Part shown: positions 12,572-24,878 of the stretch, piece after piece
Layout: every line of letters begins with the position of its first letter
Position numbering within the stretch: the stretch's first letter is position 1
From: Garcia nutans
Taxonomy: Eukaryota > Streptophyta > Magnoliopsida > Malpighiales > Euphorbiaceae
Assembly: GCA_947685225.1 (NCBI GenBank)
Contig: CANTUV010000026.1
Coordinates: forward strand, 59,233,501 to 59,297,500
Length of the DNA stretch: 64,000 bases
Reading direction: 5' to 3'
The notes under the pieces: generated by a model
What the model was told of the DNA's origin: nothing
Database searches by the model: none
What the model saw: only the letters and a program-made list of their open reading frames with translations
Made by a program: the position numbers and the translations under genes

Positions 12572-13714
12572 CATTTGTAATTTGTACTCACCATCATTCA
12601 GACTCAAGAACACCATAATTATTTTAACTGTTCTATTCACAAAATTACCTGACGATGCCGAGTAATTTTATGTGTGAAATTATACAAACCCTGAGCACAT
12701 TTAGCATTTGTTGATTTGAATTGATCCAAAATTTTTATCACAATTATGTAAACTTTGATTATGGATTTTAAAATTTATTTTAACTAAAAAATAAATTATT
12801 TTACAATTGCAATCCCAAATAATAAATAAAAAATTTTTCCTTCTCAAATATATGTACATTAAAGAAACAATTCATCTAACAGTCTAATTTCTAATTAATT
12901 TTCTCATTTTTTTAAATAAAATTTAAAAATAGTTTCTTTATTCTTTAAAAAAAATAGTCGTCTCTTTAATTTAATTATAATATTTATTATTAGCCTCAAT
13001 TTAAAAATTTAAAAGTATCATTTCAATATCGTTAAAATCGTCATTTTTTAATTTATACACTATTATTAAATTAATCATTATATTTTTTTAATTTTATAAA
13101 AAATTATTACAAATAAATTAAAATATTATTTATTAATCCATTAGTATTAAAATTACTATAATCTCATTTTATTAATTAACTCATTATATAATTAAAAAAA
13201 TTAATTAATTTTTCTAGATTTTGTAAAATAACAATTTTAATAGAATAAATATTTTTTAAATGTGATAATTTTAGTGGAATAGGGGGAGTAAAAGCTTTAA
13301 ATTTTTATATTAAATTTTTAAATTACAAAAATAAATTACTATGAAAAAATTGTCCCTTGTATAATCTCAATTTTTATTATAATTCAGCTTTTCTTAACAG
13401 ATTATTCAACAATTAAGTTCACATGATGTAAAAATATATATATAACATATGAATGGAACTTTATATATATGGATATAAAATATTTAATAATGACGATAAT
13501 TAATTTAATAATTGATTGCTATATAATTTGTAGTATTTTTTATTTTATTTTTAAGTTTCTAAATTTTCAAAAAACAATCTGCCCAACTTTTCCCTCTCTC
13601 TCTCTCTCTTTATAACTCCATTTTCTCACTATTTTGCCGACCAAAATCGAAGATCTCCATTGCCCACCGCACTCTTTGTTTAAACCTTCAAATCTCTCTG
13701 TTCTGTGTTTCACA
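12572..13714. other. AT-rich spacer and MAPKKK promoter
   Basis: AT-rich and non-coding. A pyrimidine tract (TCTCTCTCTC, about 13594-13612) lies about 100 bases before the MAPKKK ATG and is probably in its promoter or 5' UTR. An upstream in-frame open stretch from 13634 has no family resemblance, so I start the protein at 13715. Confidence 0.5.
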
Positions 13715-16700
13715 ATGCAAGATTTCCTTGGATCAATTAGGCGATCAATAGTTCTCCGTACACATTCAGATAATCAAGACAGCATTATCAATCCGTTAAC
13801 TGGAAACCTATTGGAAAAGTTTAATTCTTGCGTTCGCAAATCCAGAATCTTCTCTAAGCCCTCTTCTCCATCATTTCCAATGGCCCCTCAGATCCGATAT
13901 CGCAAAGGGGAATTGATCGGTTGCGGTGCTTTTGGCCATGTTTACATGGGTATGAATCTCGACTCTGGAGAACTCTTGGCTATCAAGCAGGTATCTTTTT
14001 TTATTCACTTTTCTAATTTTTTGAAGTTACCAGTTGCATTTTTTTTATTTTGCTTATTTATTCATGGAATTGAATTGGGTTTATCTGATTTAGGTAATTA
14101 TAGGTTTCGGATTGTGAGATTTTTTTTTGTTATTTCTAACTGTTTTTGTTTCGATAATTGTACATTTGGAGTTTAAGGCTTAATTATGTATAACTTAAAT
14201 ATTTGAACTTATTAATTTAGGATGGTGTGTTTCCCAATTTTGGGAATTGATATTAACTTTCTCTTTGTATCTTCTCACTTCTTGAATTAGTTTCAGTAGT
14301 TTGTTTTTCATTTTTATGAGGTTGATGATTATGTTTTGATTTAACTTTTCCTATGTTGTCCCTTTCTAGGTGTTGATTGCAGCAAATGGTGCTTCAAGGG
14401 AGAGAGCTCAGGTACAGACTGATCGCAATTATAGGTCTCACTTGAATGATTTAAAGAGAAATGTGTTCACTTGATTTTGTTATTGATATAAGTAGGCACA
14501 CATCAGAGAACTTGAGGAAGAAGTGAAGCTTTTGAAGAATCTCTCTCATCCCAACATTGTTGTGAGTAATGAATATTATCTTCTGTTTTTTGTTGAATCA
14601 ATGAAGAATGCCACAACACTATTCTGATTGTGTACACCGTTCTTTTTTCTTTGATCTCCAGAGATATTTGGGTACAGTTAGGGAGGAGGAAACTTTAAAC
14701 ATTCTGCTTGAATTTGTTCCTGGGGGATCAATATCATCTCTTTTAGGGAAATTTGGATCCTTCCCTGAGGCAGTAAGTCTGGCCAACTTGACTCCTGTAT
14801 ATTAGGTAACTTAGTACTAACTTTGTTTTTCTAATCTCTCGAGTAGGTTGTAAGAACATACACAAAGCAATTGCTGCTTGGTTTGGAGTATTTACACAAT
14901 AATGGAATTATGCACAGGGACGTTAAGGTGCTTTAAATCCCCATTTCATGATACTGGGTGTGTGAAAAGGCCTTTCTTGCTTTTCTCATTTTCTTGATAT
15001 GTATGTGATATTTCTCTTTATCTGTTTTCAGGGGGCCAATATTCTTGTTGATAATAAAGGACGCATTAAACTTGCAGATTTTGGTGCATCCAAACAAGTT
15101 GCTGAACTAGTATACCCCTGTCTCTCCACTTCCTATTCATATTTACTGTTCTGGTATTCTGTAGAAATGGCATCTATATAATTGCATCTTCTGGTTTTGG
15201 CTTAATTGAAATGCTTGTTGTTGTAGGCCACTATTTCTGGTGCCAAGTCAATGAAGGGAACTCCATATTGGATGGCTCCAGAAGTCATTCTGCAGACTGG
15301 GCATAGCTTGTAAGGATAATTAGATTACTCTTAGAATCTACATCACATGCATGCTAACATGATGATGTCTATTGAATTTGCTCCTGCAAGGTCTTTTTCA
15401 CTCTTTTTTTTTTTAATTCTAAGGAAAGTTTATGTAACATAATTTACCATAAGCTTTACCAAAATATGAAAAAGGTAAGCAGAAAAAAGAAGGGTGAATG
15501 GAATCTCAGAAAGTCATGATTAAACTCATTTGATCAAGAACTCTTGAGTGCATTTTATTGTATTTTTGCTTTAGACATGTTGGTTTTTGAATTACTTGGT
15601 GTTGTTTAAAGGTCTTTTCCTCCTTTATATGTAAATAATAGAAAAATATTGGATTTCTACTTTTTGATGGGCTTGATTGATGGCTGCTGATATATTATAA
15701 AACTATTTCAAAGCTCTGCTGATATATGGAGCGTCGGATGTACAGTAATTGAAATGGCCACTGGAAAGCCTCCTTGGAGCCAACAATACCAGGAGGTACC
15801 TGATCTGCTACCTATTAAGATCATTTTTATTCAATAAAGTTTGCTGAAATATCGTACTGATGATGGTTTCATCAGGTTGCTGCACTCTTCTATATAGGAT
15901 CAACAAAGTCACATCCAGAAATTCCGGAGCATTTATCTGCTGAGGCAAAAGATTTTCTCCTCAAGTGCTTGCACAAGTAAAGATTTGTTACCCTTTATCA
16001 AAATCAAATTTCTTATGTCCTGATAAGTCACTTGTAATGAAACAGTGGATTGGGTGGGGTGGTAAAATGTTATTAATATTTAAAAATAAAATATATAGGT
16101 TACACTATTATACCTATGTTAACATTCAACTTCTACAAAAACAGTATGCCCATAGCAGCCCTTTTATTTATAACATATTTAATTTCAATTTTCAGGGAAC
16201 CAAATATGAGGCCAGATGCATCTAAATTGCTGCAGGTGATTTTAATTTGATTAAGCATTTGCTTTACTTGTGAGGCACATTGTTTTTGTGGCAATCTCTT
16301 GGTTAATTTTACTGGTGATGACCTTAGGCATAATCATTCAGATTTGGTTTAAGCAACGTTCGATAATTTTAGATTTCAATTAAATGCAGCATTCCTTTGT
16401 TACTGGTCATCATGGGGCATCTGATCCTGTTATTTGCACTCCTTCCGTGGTTAGTACTTGGAGTTCCCATCCTTCTTGGTTTTTCATCCTTCTTGGGTCA
16501 TGTTTTTTATGATGGATTTTTCATTTCCATAGGAACAATCTGAATTTCCTTTGCCATCATGTACCAAGGAGCCTGAGACCATGTAAGTTCTACAATTTTA
16601 TGTGCTTTGAACTTCTGAAATGATTTGGTAAAACTGTCTCCATGATGCTTTTAGAATCTTTTGACAGTAGTGTAACTTTGTTGACAGTCAAACATCATCC

Positions 16701-18177
16701 GTCTCTGGCATGGTAGATGTCTGTAATTTAGGCAGTCTGAATAGCTTAATTGATCCTAAGAAATTGTTGGAAAGCAAGGATTTCTGGGCAACAAATAATA
16801 ATGATGATGATATGTGTCAAATTGATGGAGATGATTTTACCACAAGTGAAGTCAAGTTGAGTCCTGTTTTGATTGCTGATGACTTTAACAAGGTGAGCTG
16901 TTGCTTTCATGTCTTTCTCATAAGTCAGTCATCTCTGCAATCATATAGTAATTTTGCTAACATGGATTGGTAATTGTGCTTAATTAGAGTTGTGATTCTA
17001 AACATGAACTCTCTGGAAATTGGAGGCGCAAATTTGATGAAAGTCCAGAGCTAGAATCAGCAGGAAGAAAATTAGACATTTGCCAATCAGCTCAAAAGAA
17101 TGATAATTTTTCATTTTCTTGTGGGGCATCACTCTCTGAGGATGATGATGAACTTACTGAGTCTAAAATTAGAGCCTTTCTTGATGAGAAGGTACTACTG
17201 CCTTTAATTTACCTTGAATAGGCATTTGCAGTAATGTTCTGGATCTGGATTTACAGTAGACTGGTGATAAACTCGTAATTGATATTCAGGCTTTAGAGCT
17301 TAAGAAGCTGCAAACACCTTTATATGAGGAGTTCTACAACAGTTTGAATGCAGCTTGCTCCCCAAGCTTTGTAGAGAGTTCACATGATGAAACTCCTTCG
17401 AAGTTCTTGAAATTACCTCCCAAAAGCAGGTCACCAAGTTTTGTCCCTGTTGGAACGCCATCTACAGCAACTGATGCTGTTGGTACTGGAAGCCCTGGGA
17501 GTAATAATAGGCATGTATCAAATGTTGGCAATGCAAGTGATCAATCTCTGGAGGAAAATTCATCACCTCAATACGATGATCGAAAAGGACTTGTAGTTGA
17601 TGACCAGCCAGAATCAAGCAGCCCCAGGTTAGCCCATAAGTTGGTTTTATCTCTCAGTTTGTTCTGATGTGATTTTCTATTAGTTGGGTGTAATCTGAAA
17701 TGGCATTGTTGTGCTATTCAGTGTGAGCTTCTCTGAGAGACAAAAGAAGTGGAAAGAAGAACTTGACCAAGAACTTGAGAGAAAGAGAGGTTTGAATCTC
17801 TTTCTTCCCTTCATACATGTCTAAGTTTCAATTAAATTATGTTTTTGTACAATTCTCTGGTTTTGAACTTGACCAAGAACCTGATTGTCAATATGCATAC
17901 ACAATCTGAAGGATTACTATTCTACTTTTCTGGACTGTGTAATTACATTATGGTACTTGTGTTTCCACAAGATTAGAATTAGAATTTTTTGGTTCCTCCA
18001 CTGAGTTCATTACTTAGTTTTGGGTGCTTATTTGAGACATGAATGCCGCATGAACTGAAAATTGTGTTTGCAGAGATGATGCGCCAAGCAGGTGTGGGAA
18101 GTAAAACATCATCCCCTAAAGATCGAGCTTTGAACTGGCAGAGAGAACGGACAAGATTTGCATCTCCAAGTAAATGA
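13715..18177 (+). CDS. ANP1: NPK1/ANP-type MAP kinase kinase kinase
   Basis: Seventeen exons: 13715-13990, 14370-14411, 14496-14561, 14662-14772, 14847-14927, 15032-15109, 15227-15309, 15714-15795, 15876-15976, 16196-16235, 16390-16449, 16533-16582, 16688-16892, 16988-17191, 17290-17627, 17722-17789 and 18074-18177 (TGA). Phases are consistent throughout and the product is 662 aa, the usual ANP length. It starts MQDFLGSIRRS as the family does. Kinase motifs: glycine loop GCGAFGHVY (69-77), Lys91, HRDVK with Asp190, DFG (208-210), TISGAKSMKGTPYWMAPE with APE at 235-237. The C-terminal half has acidic/serine-rich stretches and a charged coiled-coil-like end (SERQKKWKEELDQELERKRE). ANP kinases head the MAPK cascade for cytokinesis (phragmoplast expansion, through the kinesin HINKEL/NACK1) and stress signalling. 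Assignment to ANP1/2 rather than ANP3 rests on neighbours recalled from Arabidopsis. Confidence 0.93.
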
Positions 18178-18330
18178 GTAGTGTTTTTATTACGAGTTCA
18201 AGCATCAGACTTGCAGTTTTGTTGAGAGTGGTTTACTATTGCGTAGTGTAGATAGTGTGCCAAGTCCGTGTGAATACTGGAGCTTGTTGAGCTTAAGCAG
18301 TGCCTGTGGTTTCACCTTATGGAGCATAGG

Positions 18331-18899
18331 GTACTGTTTGGAGATAAGGTTTGTTTTTCCTTTCTGTTTTTGAGAGGGTTGGCAAATGTTTCTTAAGTTT
18401 GTAACCTGTGCAATAATCGCTGTACAATAATCATGATGATGAATGATTCATAGGCTTATGAAAATTTATGGTCATTGTTATTGTTATGCTCTTCTTTTTT
18501 ATTAGAAGGTTTTCACTGAAATTTTATAAGAATAACAACACATTTTCAAGTATTTAGTGCTCATTATTGGGACAATTTTCCAAGTAGAGCAGTCAAGAAC
18601 TGGTACCACGTTACAAACTAGTACTGTTTGGAGATAAAGTTTGTTTTTTCTTTTCTGTTTTTGAGAGGGTTGGCAAATGTTTCTTAAGTTTGTAACCTGT
18701 GCAATAATCGCTGTACAATAATCATGATGATGAATGATTCATAGGCTTATGAAAATTTATGTTCATTGTTATTGTTATGCTCTTCTTTTTTATTAGAAGG
18801 TTTTCCCTGAAATTTTATAAGAATAATAACACATTATCAAGTATTTAGTGCTCATTATTGGGACAATTTTCCAAGTAGAGCAGTCAAGAACTGGTACCA
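18331..18899 (+). repeat. Tandem duplication of about 290 bp in the MAPKKK 3' flank
   Basis: Two copies, about 18331-18608 and 18621-18899, starting GTACTGTTTGGAGATAA and ending GAACTGGTACCA. They are nearly identical (a few substitutions and single-base indels), so the duplication is recent. It lies 150 bases after the MAPKKK stop, so it probably doubles the 3' UTR and its polyadenylation signals. Confidence 0.92.
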
Positions 18900-19126
18900 T
18901 ATTGCCAGAAAATGTTATGGACTTGTATAGCTTAGACCATGAGAATCCATGTATGTGTTATTTGATGTATAACAAAAACAATCAGAATCCATACAAATGT
19001 GAAATGAACATGTACGTAGAAAAAGCTCACACCAACCAAAAACATAAAAGAAAATCAACTATAAACACAATAGAATCCTCAAATTTTCAAAAAAAAAAAA
19101 AAACATATTTTATCAAGTAAAAGAAC

Positions 19127-20642
19127 TTAAATTCTTCCCAGCGAGAACCGCCTCTGCATTGAAACTGGACGTTTCAATCCACTCATTATCCGATCAATTT
19201 TCTGTACACTTTTCCTGCTTTTCAATGGAGACATCAATTTATTAGCCAATCTAGAAGGCGAAAATGATTGACGCAATTTTGAAGCAGATGACACCTTTGG
19301 TGGCGGTGATTTCTTGTTCAAGTTTGCAGCAGCTCTTGTAGGTGATAATGAAACGACTGGTGGGCTCTTGATTTTCACTTGAAACTTGGAAGCTGAAGGT
19401 GGGGACTTTATCAAGAACTTATGTGGAGTGGTCTGCTTATTTCTTGAAATCACTGGAGACCTTGTTCTGCAGAATTTCTGCTGTTTAGTGGAATCTGTTG
19501 AAAGGAACAAAGGATTTGGAAACAGCATAGTCTTTTTAGCCCATGGCCTGTTCCTGGGAGAAACTCTGTTTGCTAAATATTTAGTATTTTCTTTCTCCAT
19601 TTCTCTGTTCTTTGGAGGAGAAACCTTGAAATTTATGCGTGATCGAGCTCTTTGAAGAGATGGAGAAGGAGATTCTGATCGAATAGATTGTAGTTTAATT
19701 TGTTTTTCCTTCTTTCTTTTGGACTTTAGTTCAGTATTTTCAAGATTTGCCCTCTGTTTTCTCTGTTGTGTTGCTGGAGTTTTAGGGTCTTCTGAATTGG
19801 TTTTCTTAGTTTTGCAGGCAACTGCTTCAACAATTTCTCTTGCAAATTGGCTTGCTTGTAGAATTTCTCCCACTGTTTCTCCAACTAACATTGCTGGTAA
19901 TGACATTCTCCGCCATTCCCCTGCATAAAGCATTTAGACTCTGTAATTGATATGGATAATCTGTAAGGTTGATGAGAAAAGAAAAGAAAAAAACTGCATT
20001 TATTCAAAACCAATTAAGGAAATTTCCTTGTTAGAGACCCCAGTTGATAATTTTGCACCATAGATGAAAGATAGAGAGTACCTACTAAACTTGCAGGCAA
20101 CTTCCCAGTGGGAGACTTCTTAGGGGTAGCATTTTTTATCCTTCAAATTGGCAAAAAGCATGGTTAGAGAAAAACAAAAAAAGGGAAAAAAAGAAAGCTC
20201 GACTGTAACATAGCTTGAAGAAAACCAAATTAAAAGCCAAATTTCATTTTTCTTCTTTTACCTTAAAGATTCTTGCTTGCACCTGAGACTAGTTCTTAGA
20301 TAACCTCTGGTACTTCTAGGACTCAGACTAACACCAGAAATCACCTTATTTCTACCTGCTACTGTATATTGGAGTTCTTGCAATCTAGCCATGCATTTAT
20401 CCACCTTAAACAAGAAAATTAAACAACCCGTTATTTCAAAGAAAAAAAAGCACAATCAAGAATGAAAATTTGAATGGTATTATCTACAATTAAACAAGTT
20501 TGATTCTTTTTTTTTCTTTTCTTCAGTTATCTTAGGAACCAATCAGAAGTAAATGTACCTTCTTTACAGTTTCTCTAATTAGAACAGGATTAAGAGGTGG
20601 CACCACCATTCTCCTCTGCTTTGGTGGGGTTCTTGCTACCAT
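19127..20642 (-). CDS. TAN1: TANGLED microtubule-binding division-plane protein
   Basis: Four exons on the minus strand: 20642-20559, 20404-20262, 20140-20082 and 19920-19127 (TAA). Phases fit and the product is 359 aa. The start MVARTPPKQRRMVVPPLNP, the block KVDKCMARLQELQYTVAG with LSPRSTRGYLRTSLRCKQE, and GEWRRMSLPAMLVGETVGEILQASQFAREIV are the conserved TANGLED N-terminus. The rest is basic and disordered, with SPPSASKFQVKIKSPP, SFSPSRLANKLMSPLKSRKS and a final KRPVSMQRRFSLGRI. TAN marks the preprophase band and cortical division site and guides the phragmoplast. Compared with the Arabidopsis protein as I remember it (about 470 aa), the central SPTR-type repeats are reduced. No lesions. 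It is convergent with the MAPKKK, another cytokinesis gene. Confidence 0.93.
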
Positions 20643-22093
20643 GATTGCTCCACTAAAACTGAGTAATAAAAAAACCTTCACAAAGTGGGTCTCTCTCTCT
20701 CAAAGCTCTGTTTCTTTTCTGGCTAAATACCCATAAAAACCAGAGACAGAGACTTGGTAACTATGGAGGGGTCACCTCTTTACTTTCCCTTTAGACACTC
20801 TCTCTCAGTTTTGTCTTTGAAGTAAAAAAAAAAAACTTAACTCAAAATCAAAAAACGAAGCTCTTTTTGTCTCTAACGGTCACATTTCTCCACCTATATG
20901 AATATGGAAAACTGCAAACGGCTACTTTTAGTTTCAACTTAGTATAATATTATTTTTTGTTAATAATTTAAAATTATACTATAAATATATATATATATTT
21001 AAATTCGTTAATTATGTAAAGTCAACGGATCATGAAACGGATCATGACGATGATGGTGGCCTACTGCGCTCTATCACTTCATAGACTGTACGTTTTTTAT
21101 ACTGCTTTTCAAGATGAGCAGATCTAGCCCGTTGATTTCGAATGTTTTATTCGTAAAAAAATTTATATATTTTTAATTCAACCGAAAGAGTTAATAATAA
21201 AACTAATTATTAGCCCGCAACTGGTAGTGCAAATTTTAGCGTGAAATGATTTTTTGGTTAAAATTTGTGAAATTTTTAACTAGTATAAACTTTTAAAATA
21301 TGATTTTACTTTTTAAGTGATTATATTATATAATTTTTAAACCCCAAAATCTGGGAAAATAATTTAGAAATTAAAATATTAATATTGAAATAATGAGAAT
21401 TGAATACTAATCATAATAAATCTAAAATATAATATACCATATAACCCTTCATTTCAATAATAAAGATTCTCAATTTTTGTTCTATGAATTGGCCTATTTG
21501 TAAATCTGGTAGCTAATTTTAGTTTAATTTAATATAATAACATAATTAATTTTGGGTTGTGATGAGCTAATCATTTACATTTTATTTAAAAGCTAGTTCT
21601 AAAATTCATTTCAACAAGAGAATGAGTAAAAAAAGGAGTAAGGAGGAGCAATGTCTAGCTAAGATGGTAAGTAGTAAATCTCAAGATTATGTGATCAAGG
21701 GTTTAAATTTTTTTAAAGGACTACTTGCTGTCTCAATTTAAGCCCGTCAGTTATGGATAATCTAAATTAGTTAACTCTTTTGTATAATTTGTGGGCTACT
21801 ACACAGAAACAAAAATTTATCTGATATACACTCAAAGGATAGCGGCTAATAATTCTTCTGTAAAAAAATAAAAAAATAAAAAAGAGCAAGGGATGAGAAA
21901 AAGCAATGGAGAAGAACAATGTCACTGAAAATTGAATGGATTGGTAAGCACGAAGCATACATTTTTTTCCACTAATACCCCTTCAAAGAAGAAAAGAAAA
22001 TCTTTAATCAGAAAAAGGAGAAAAAGGTTGCTATTATTATGAAAACAAGGTTTGTTTGCTACTGTTATGAAAACCAGGTTGGTTCATTGCATC
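20643..22093. other. Spacer, TAN promoter and AT-rich sequence
   Basis: The first 250 bases are the probable TAN promoter/5' UTR, with several CT-rich runs. The rest is AT-rich. Open frames (for example 21767-21958) look random. No RNA gene or repeat seen. Confidence 0.5.
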
Positions 22094-22690
22094 TCAATTG
22101 AGGGTCGGAGAAGGCAACAAAGATGACTTCCTGTAATTTTTCATTCCTCTGGACTTGTTGAGGGGACTCCACACAAATGATTTTCGTTGCAATGCAACAA
22201 CTGTTGGATGTCTTGGCTTCCATGAACCTGCCTGAGTTGGAGGACTTCCCATGAATTTACTGCTGCTCTTCATTGCAGTTGGTGTTGTTTCTGATGCTGA
22301 CTGGAACTCTGACAATGGAGAGAACAATCTTGAATATCTGGCTTTTCTTTGGCCCATCATGAATGACTGCCGGTCAGCACCACCACTATTCTTTAATCTT
22401 GAGGCAGAAGTGTGGAGTGGTGTTGTCAAGTTTGAGCTTGGCTCTAACCGGAAGGTAGCAATTGATACCCGTCTCTTAGGCTGAATAATCTGTGCTGATG
22501 TTGGAGGAGGAGGTCTGAAAGCAATAGAAATACGCCTTGGTTGCAAAAGGCTTTTTGTGTCCCTTTCAGCCACTGTAGTAGTAGTTCTTTCCAAATTTTC
22601 TTTGTCCTGAATTGAAGCAGTAGTTTTGGTTTTCTTGGTTTGGAGAGGAGTTGGTGGAGGAACAAAATTGGTGATTCTTCGCAATGGCAG

Positions 22691-22766
22691 CCTTAGTTTT
22701 TAAGGAGCCAAGGGTGGTTTCCTGTCTACCTTAGTTTTGAAGGAGCCAAGGGTGGTTTCCTGTCTA
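22691..22766 (-). repeat. 38-bp tandem duplication in the kinesin tail exon
   Basis: Plus-strand unit CCTTAGTTTT...GTCTA occurs at 22691-22728 and again from 22729. Since 38 is not a multiple of 3, it breaks the frame: the upstream copy (minus) reads PPLAPSKLR then TAG, and the downstream copy has TAA where TCA is expected. Confidence 0.88.
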
Positions 22767-23495
22767 CCTTGCTCTTTTCTGCTGCTTGTTTAAAAGACGG
22801 CAATGAAGATTGAGAAGTAGCGAAGGATCTTGTTTCCTGCTTTAGTCTGGTCTTCCTTTCCTCTCCCAGCTGATTCTCGAGTTCTCATATAAATTCAGTT
22901 ACTCATTCTAATTTAAAATGATCTAGCATCCACAAAAAAAGGCTTGTTCAAGGAAAACTGAATCAACTAGTTTGATACTTGATTAAGAAGCATAACCAGG
23001 TTAGTTACCTACCTTTTCTTGAAAGCTTCTGCACTTCTGCTCCCTGGCCGCAAGTCTTAACTGCAAGGACTGCAAGTTCTCCTGCAACTTCCTTGTTTCC
23101 TTTTCATCATGCTGTAGCTTTTCTGCCTGTTAATTTACATTTACCAAAACAAAAAACCTCAGTTGCAGCAATGCGAAGCAAAAAATTAAAAAAAGAAGAA
23201 GCATATTTAGCATACCAACACAGAAAAGCTCAGTGATATCTGTCTGCTTTCTTGCAGGGCCACTTTCAATTCCCCGTACTCAGCTGGCAAAATTCAATGA
23301 ACAAAGAGTCTCCCCAAGGTCAGCAGAACACGGGCTTATCTGGACAAACATCAAGGTTTTGCAATCTCCTCCTCCATTTAAGGTTCTAGTTAGCGTCTTC
23401 ATTGAAAAGGAGCCTATAGTTCTCCAGCAGCATATCCCAGCAATATGAGAACAACTCAGTTGCTTAAAAGAAAAATGCTAAACAGATGCTTACCT

Positions 23496-24410
23496 AGAGA
23501 ACTCTGCAGCATACGAGTGAGCTTCGAGTTCCTGATTTATACAGACAGAAATGTATTAGATATAATAATTTTTAAGACAAGTTTGATATGTAATTAAGAG
23601 AGAGAGAGAAACCTGTAAGGAACGTGGCCTGTTTTTGATGCAAGGGCAGAGATAACGTCACCAAGTGCTGAGAGAGATTTATTTATAAACTGAGATTCCT
23701 TCAACCTTTCTCCTTCAACATCTATCTTCCCCACACGCTCACTACCAGCCAAATCTACCAGCCATAGGTGACTCCTTGTTTTCTGCCCATCTATCAAATT
23801 AGAGAACTCTGCAGCATACGAGTGATCTTCGAGTTCCTGATTTATACAGACAGAAATGTATTAGATATAATAATTTTTAAGACAAGTTTGATATGTAATT
23901 AAGAGAGAGAGAGAGACCTGTAAGGAACGTGGCCTGTTTTTGATGCAAGGGCAGAGATAACGTCACCAAGTGCTGAGAGAGATTTATTTATAAACTGAGA
24001 TTCCTTCAACCTTTCTCCTTCAACATCTATCTTCCCCACACGCTCACTACTAGCCAAATCTACCAGCCATAGGTGACTCCTTGTTTTCTGCCCATCTATC
24101 AAATTAGAGAACTCTGCAGCATACGAGTGAGCTTCGAGTTCCTGATTTATACAGACAGAAATGTATTAGATATAATAATTTTTAAGACAAGTTTGATATG
24201 TAATTAAGAGAGAGAGAGAAACCTGTAAGGAACGTGGCCTGTTTTTGATGCAAGGGCAGAGATAACGTCACCAAGTGCTGAGAGAGATTTATTTATAAAC
24301 TGAGATTCCTTCAACCTTTCTCCTTCAACATCTATCTTCCCCACACGCTCACTACCAGCCAAATCTACCAGCCATAGGTGACTCCTTGTTTTCTGCCCAT
24401 CTATCAAATT
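23496..24410 (-). repeat. Three head-to-tail 305-bp copies of a kinesin motor exon
   Basis: Units 23496-23800, 23801-24105 and 24106-24410, with period exactly 305. They are almost identical; differences include GTGATC for GTGAGC and ACTACTAGCC for ACTACCAGCC in the middle copy. Each unit holds most of the exon with LVDLAGSERVGK and VISALASKTGHVPYR, the following intron, and most of the next exon (NSKLTRMLQSS). At each internal junction the end of the latter exon is fused to the middle of the former. Read through, that fusion meets TGA within two codons. Only the 24106-24410 copy joins the rest of its exon (to 24438), and only the 23496 copy is followed by the normal donor at 23493. Confidence 0.97.
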
Positions 24411-24878
24411 CTCCCCTTTTACAGTTACTCGCAGCAAGATACACTAATCAATATTTGGGTCATTAACATGTAGATGTTTTAGGCAACCACTTAAAACTGA
24501 TCGTATGATTCTTCTACATCTGTTTTCATTCCTATGATCAATAACTGTATTGATTTTTACTTGTTTACTACTAGATGAGATCCAATAAAGTCTATCCTGA
24601 GAGATTTTTACTTGATTTTAAGCCAGAAACAGGAAATGGAGTATTAATATTACCAGTGAGAACGGCTACTGAGCTCATTAGCACTGGTGGATCCAACTGA
24701 TCTGGCCCGGCTTCCAGATTTTAGTAGATCCCAAACTTCCTCTGTTCCATAGACGCGAGCTTCAACAAGTCCTGGAACTTCCTGTGTCCCTTCTGCTGCT
24801 TGCTTTATCTCCAACCTTCATGCATGTAACCGTAAAAAAATCATTATCTTAGCAACTTTGGTTTCATCCTATGAATAT

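Noticed and set aside
13634..13714. MAPKKK starting 27 codons upstream
   Set aside because: The upstream start lacks an ATG-supported family match; MQDFLGS at 13715 is the conserved family N-terminus.
23496..24410. Array of regular direct repeats as CRISPR-like or satellite
   Set aside because: The units are 305 bp, contain a spliced exon pair and have no unique spacers; this is exon duplication.
23594..24437. Three separate small kinesin genes suggested by repeated frames of 67-77 codons
   Set aside because: They are copies of one internal exon with no start, P-loop or tail of their own.
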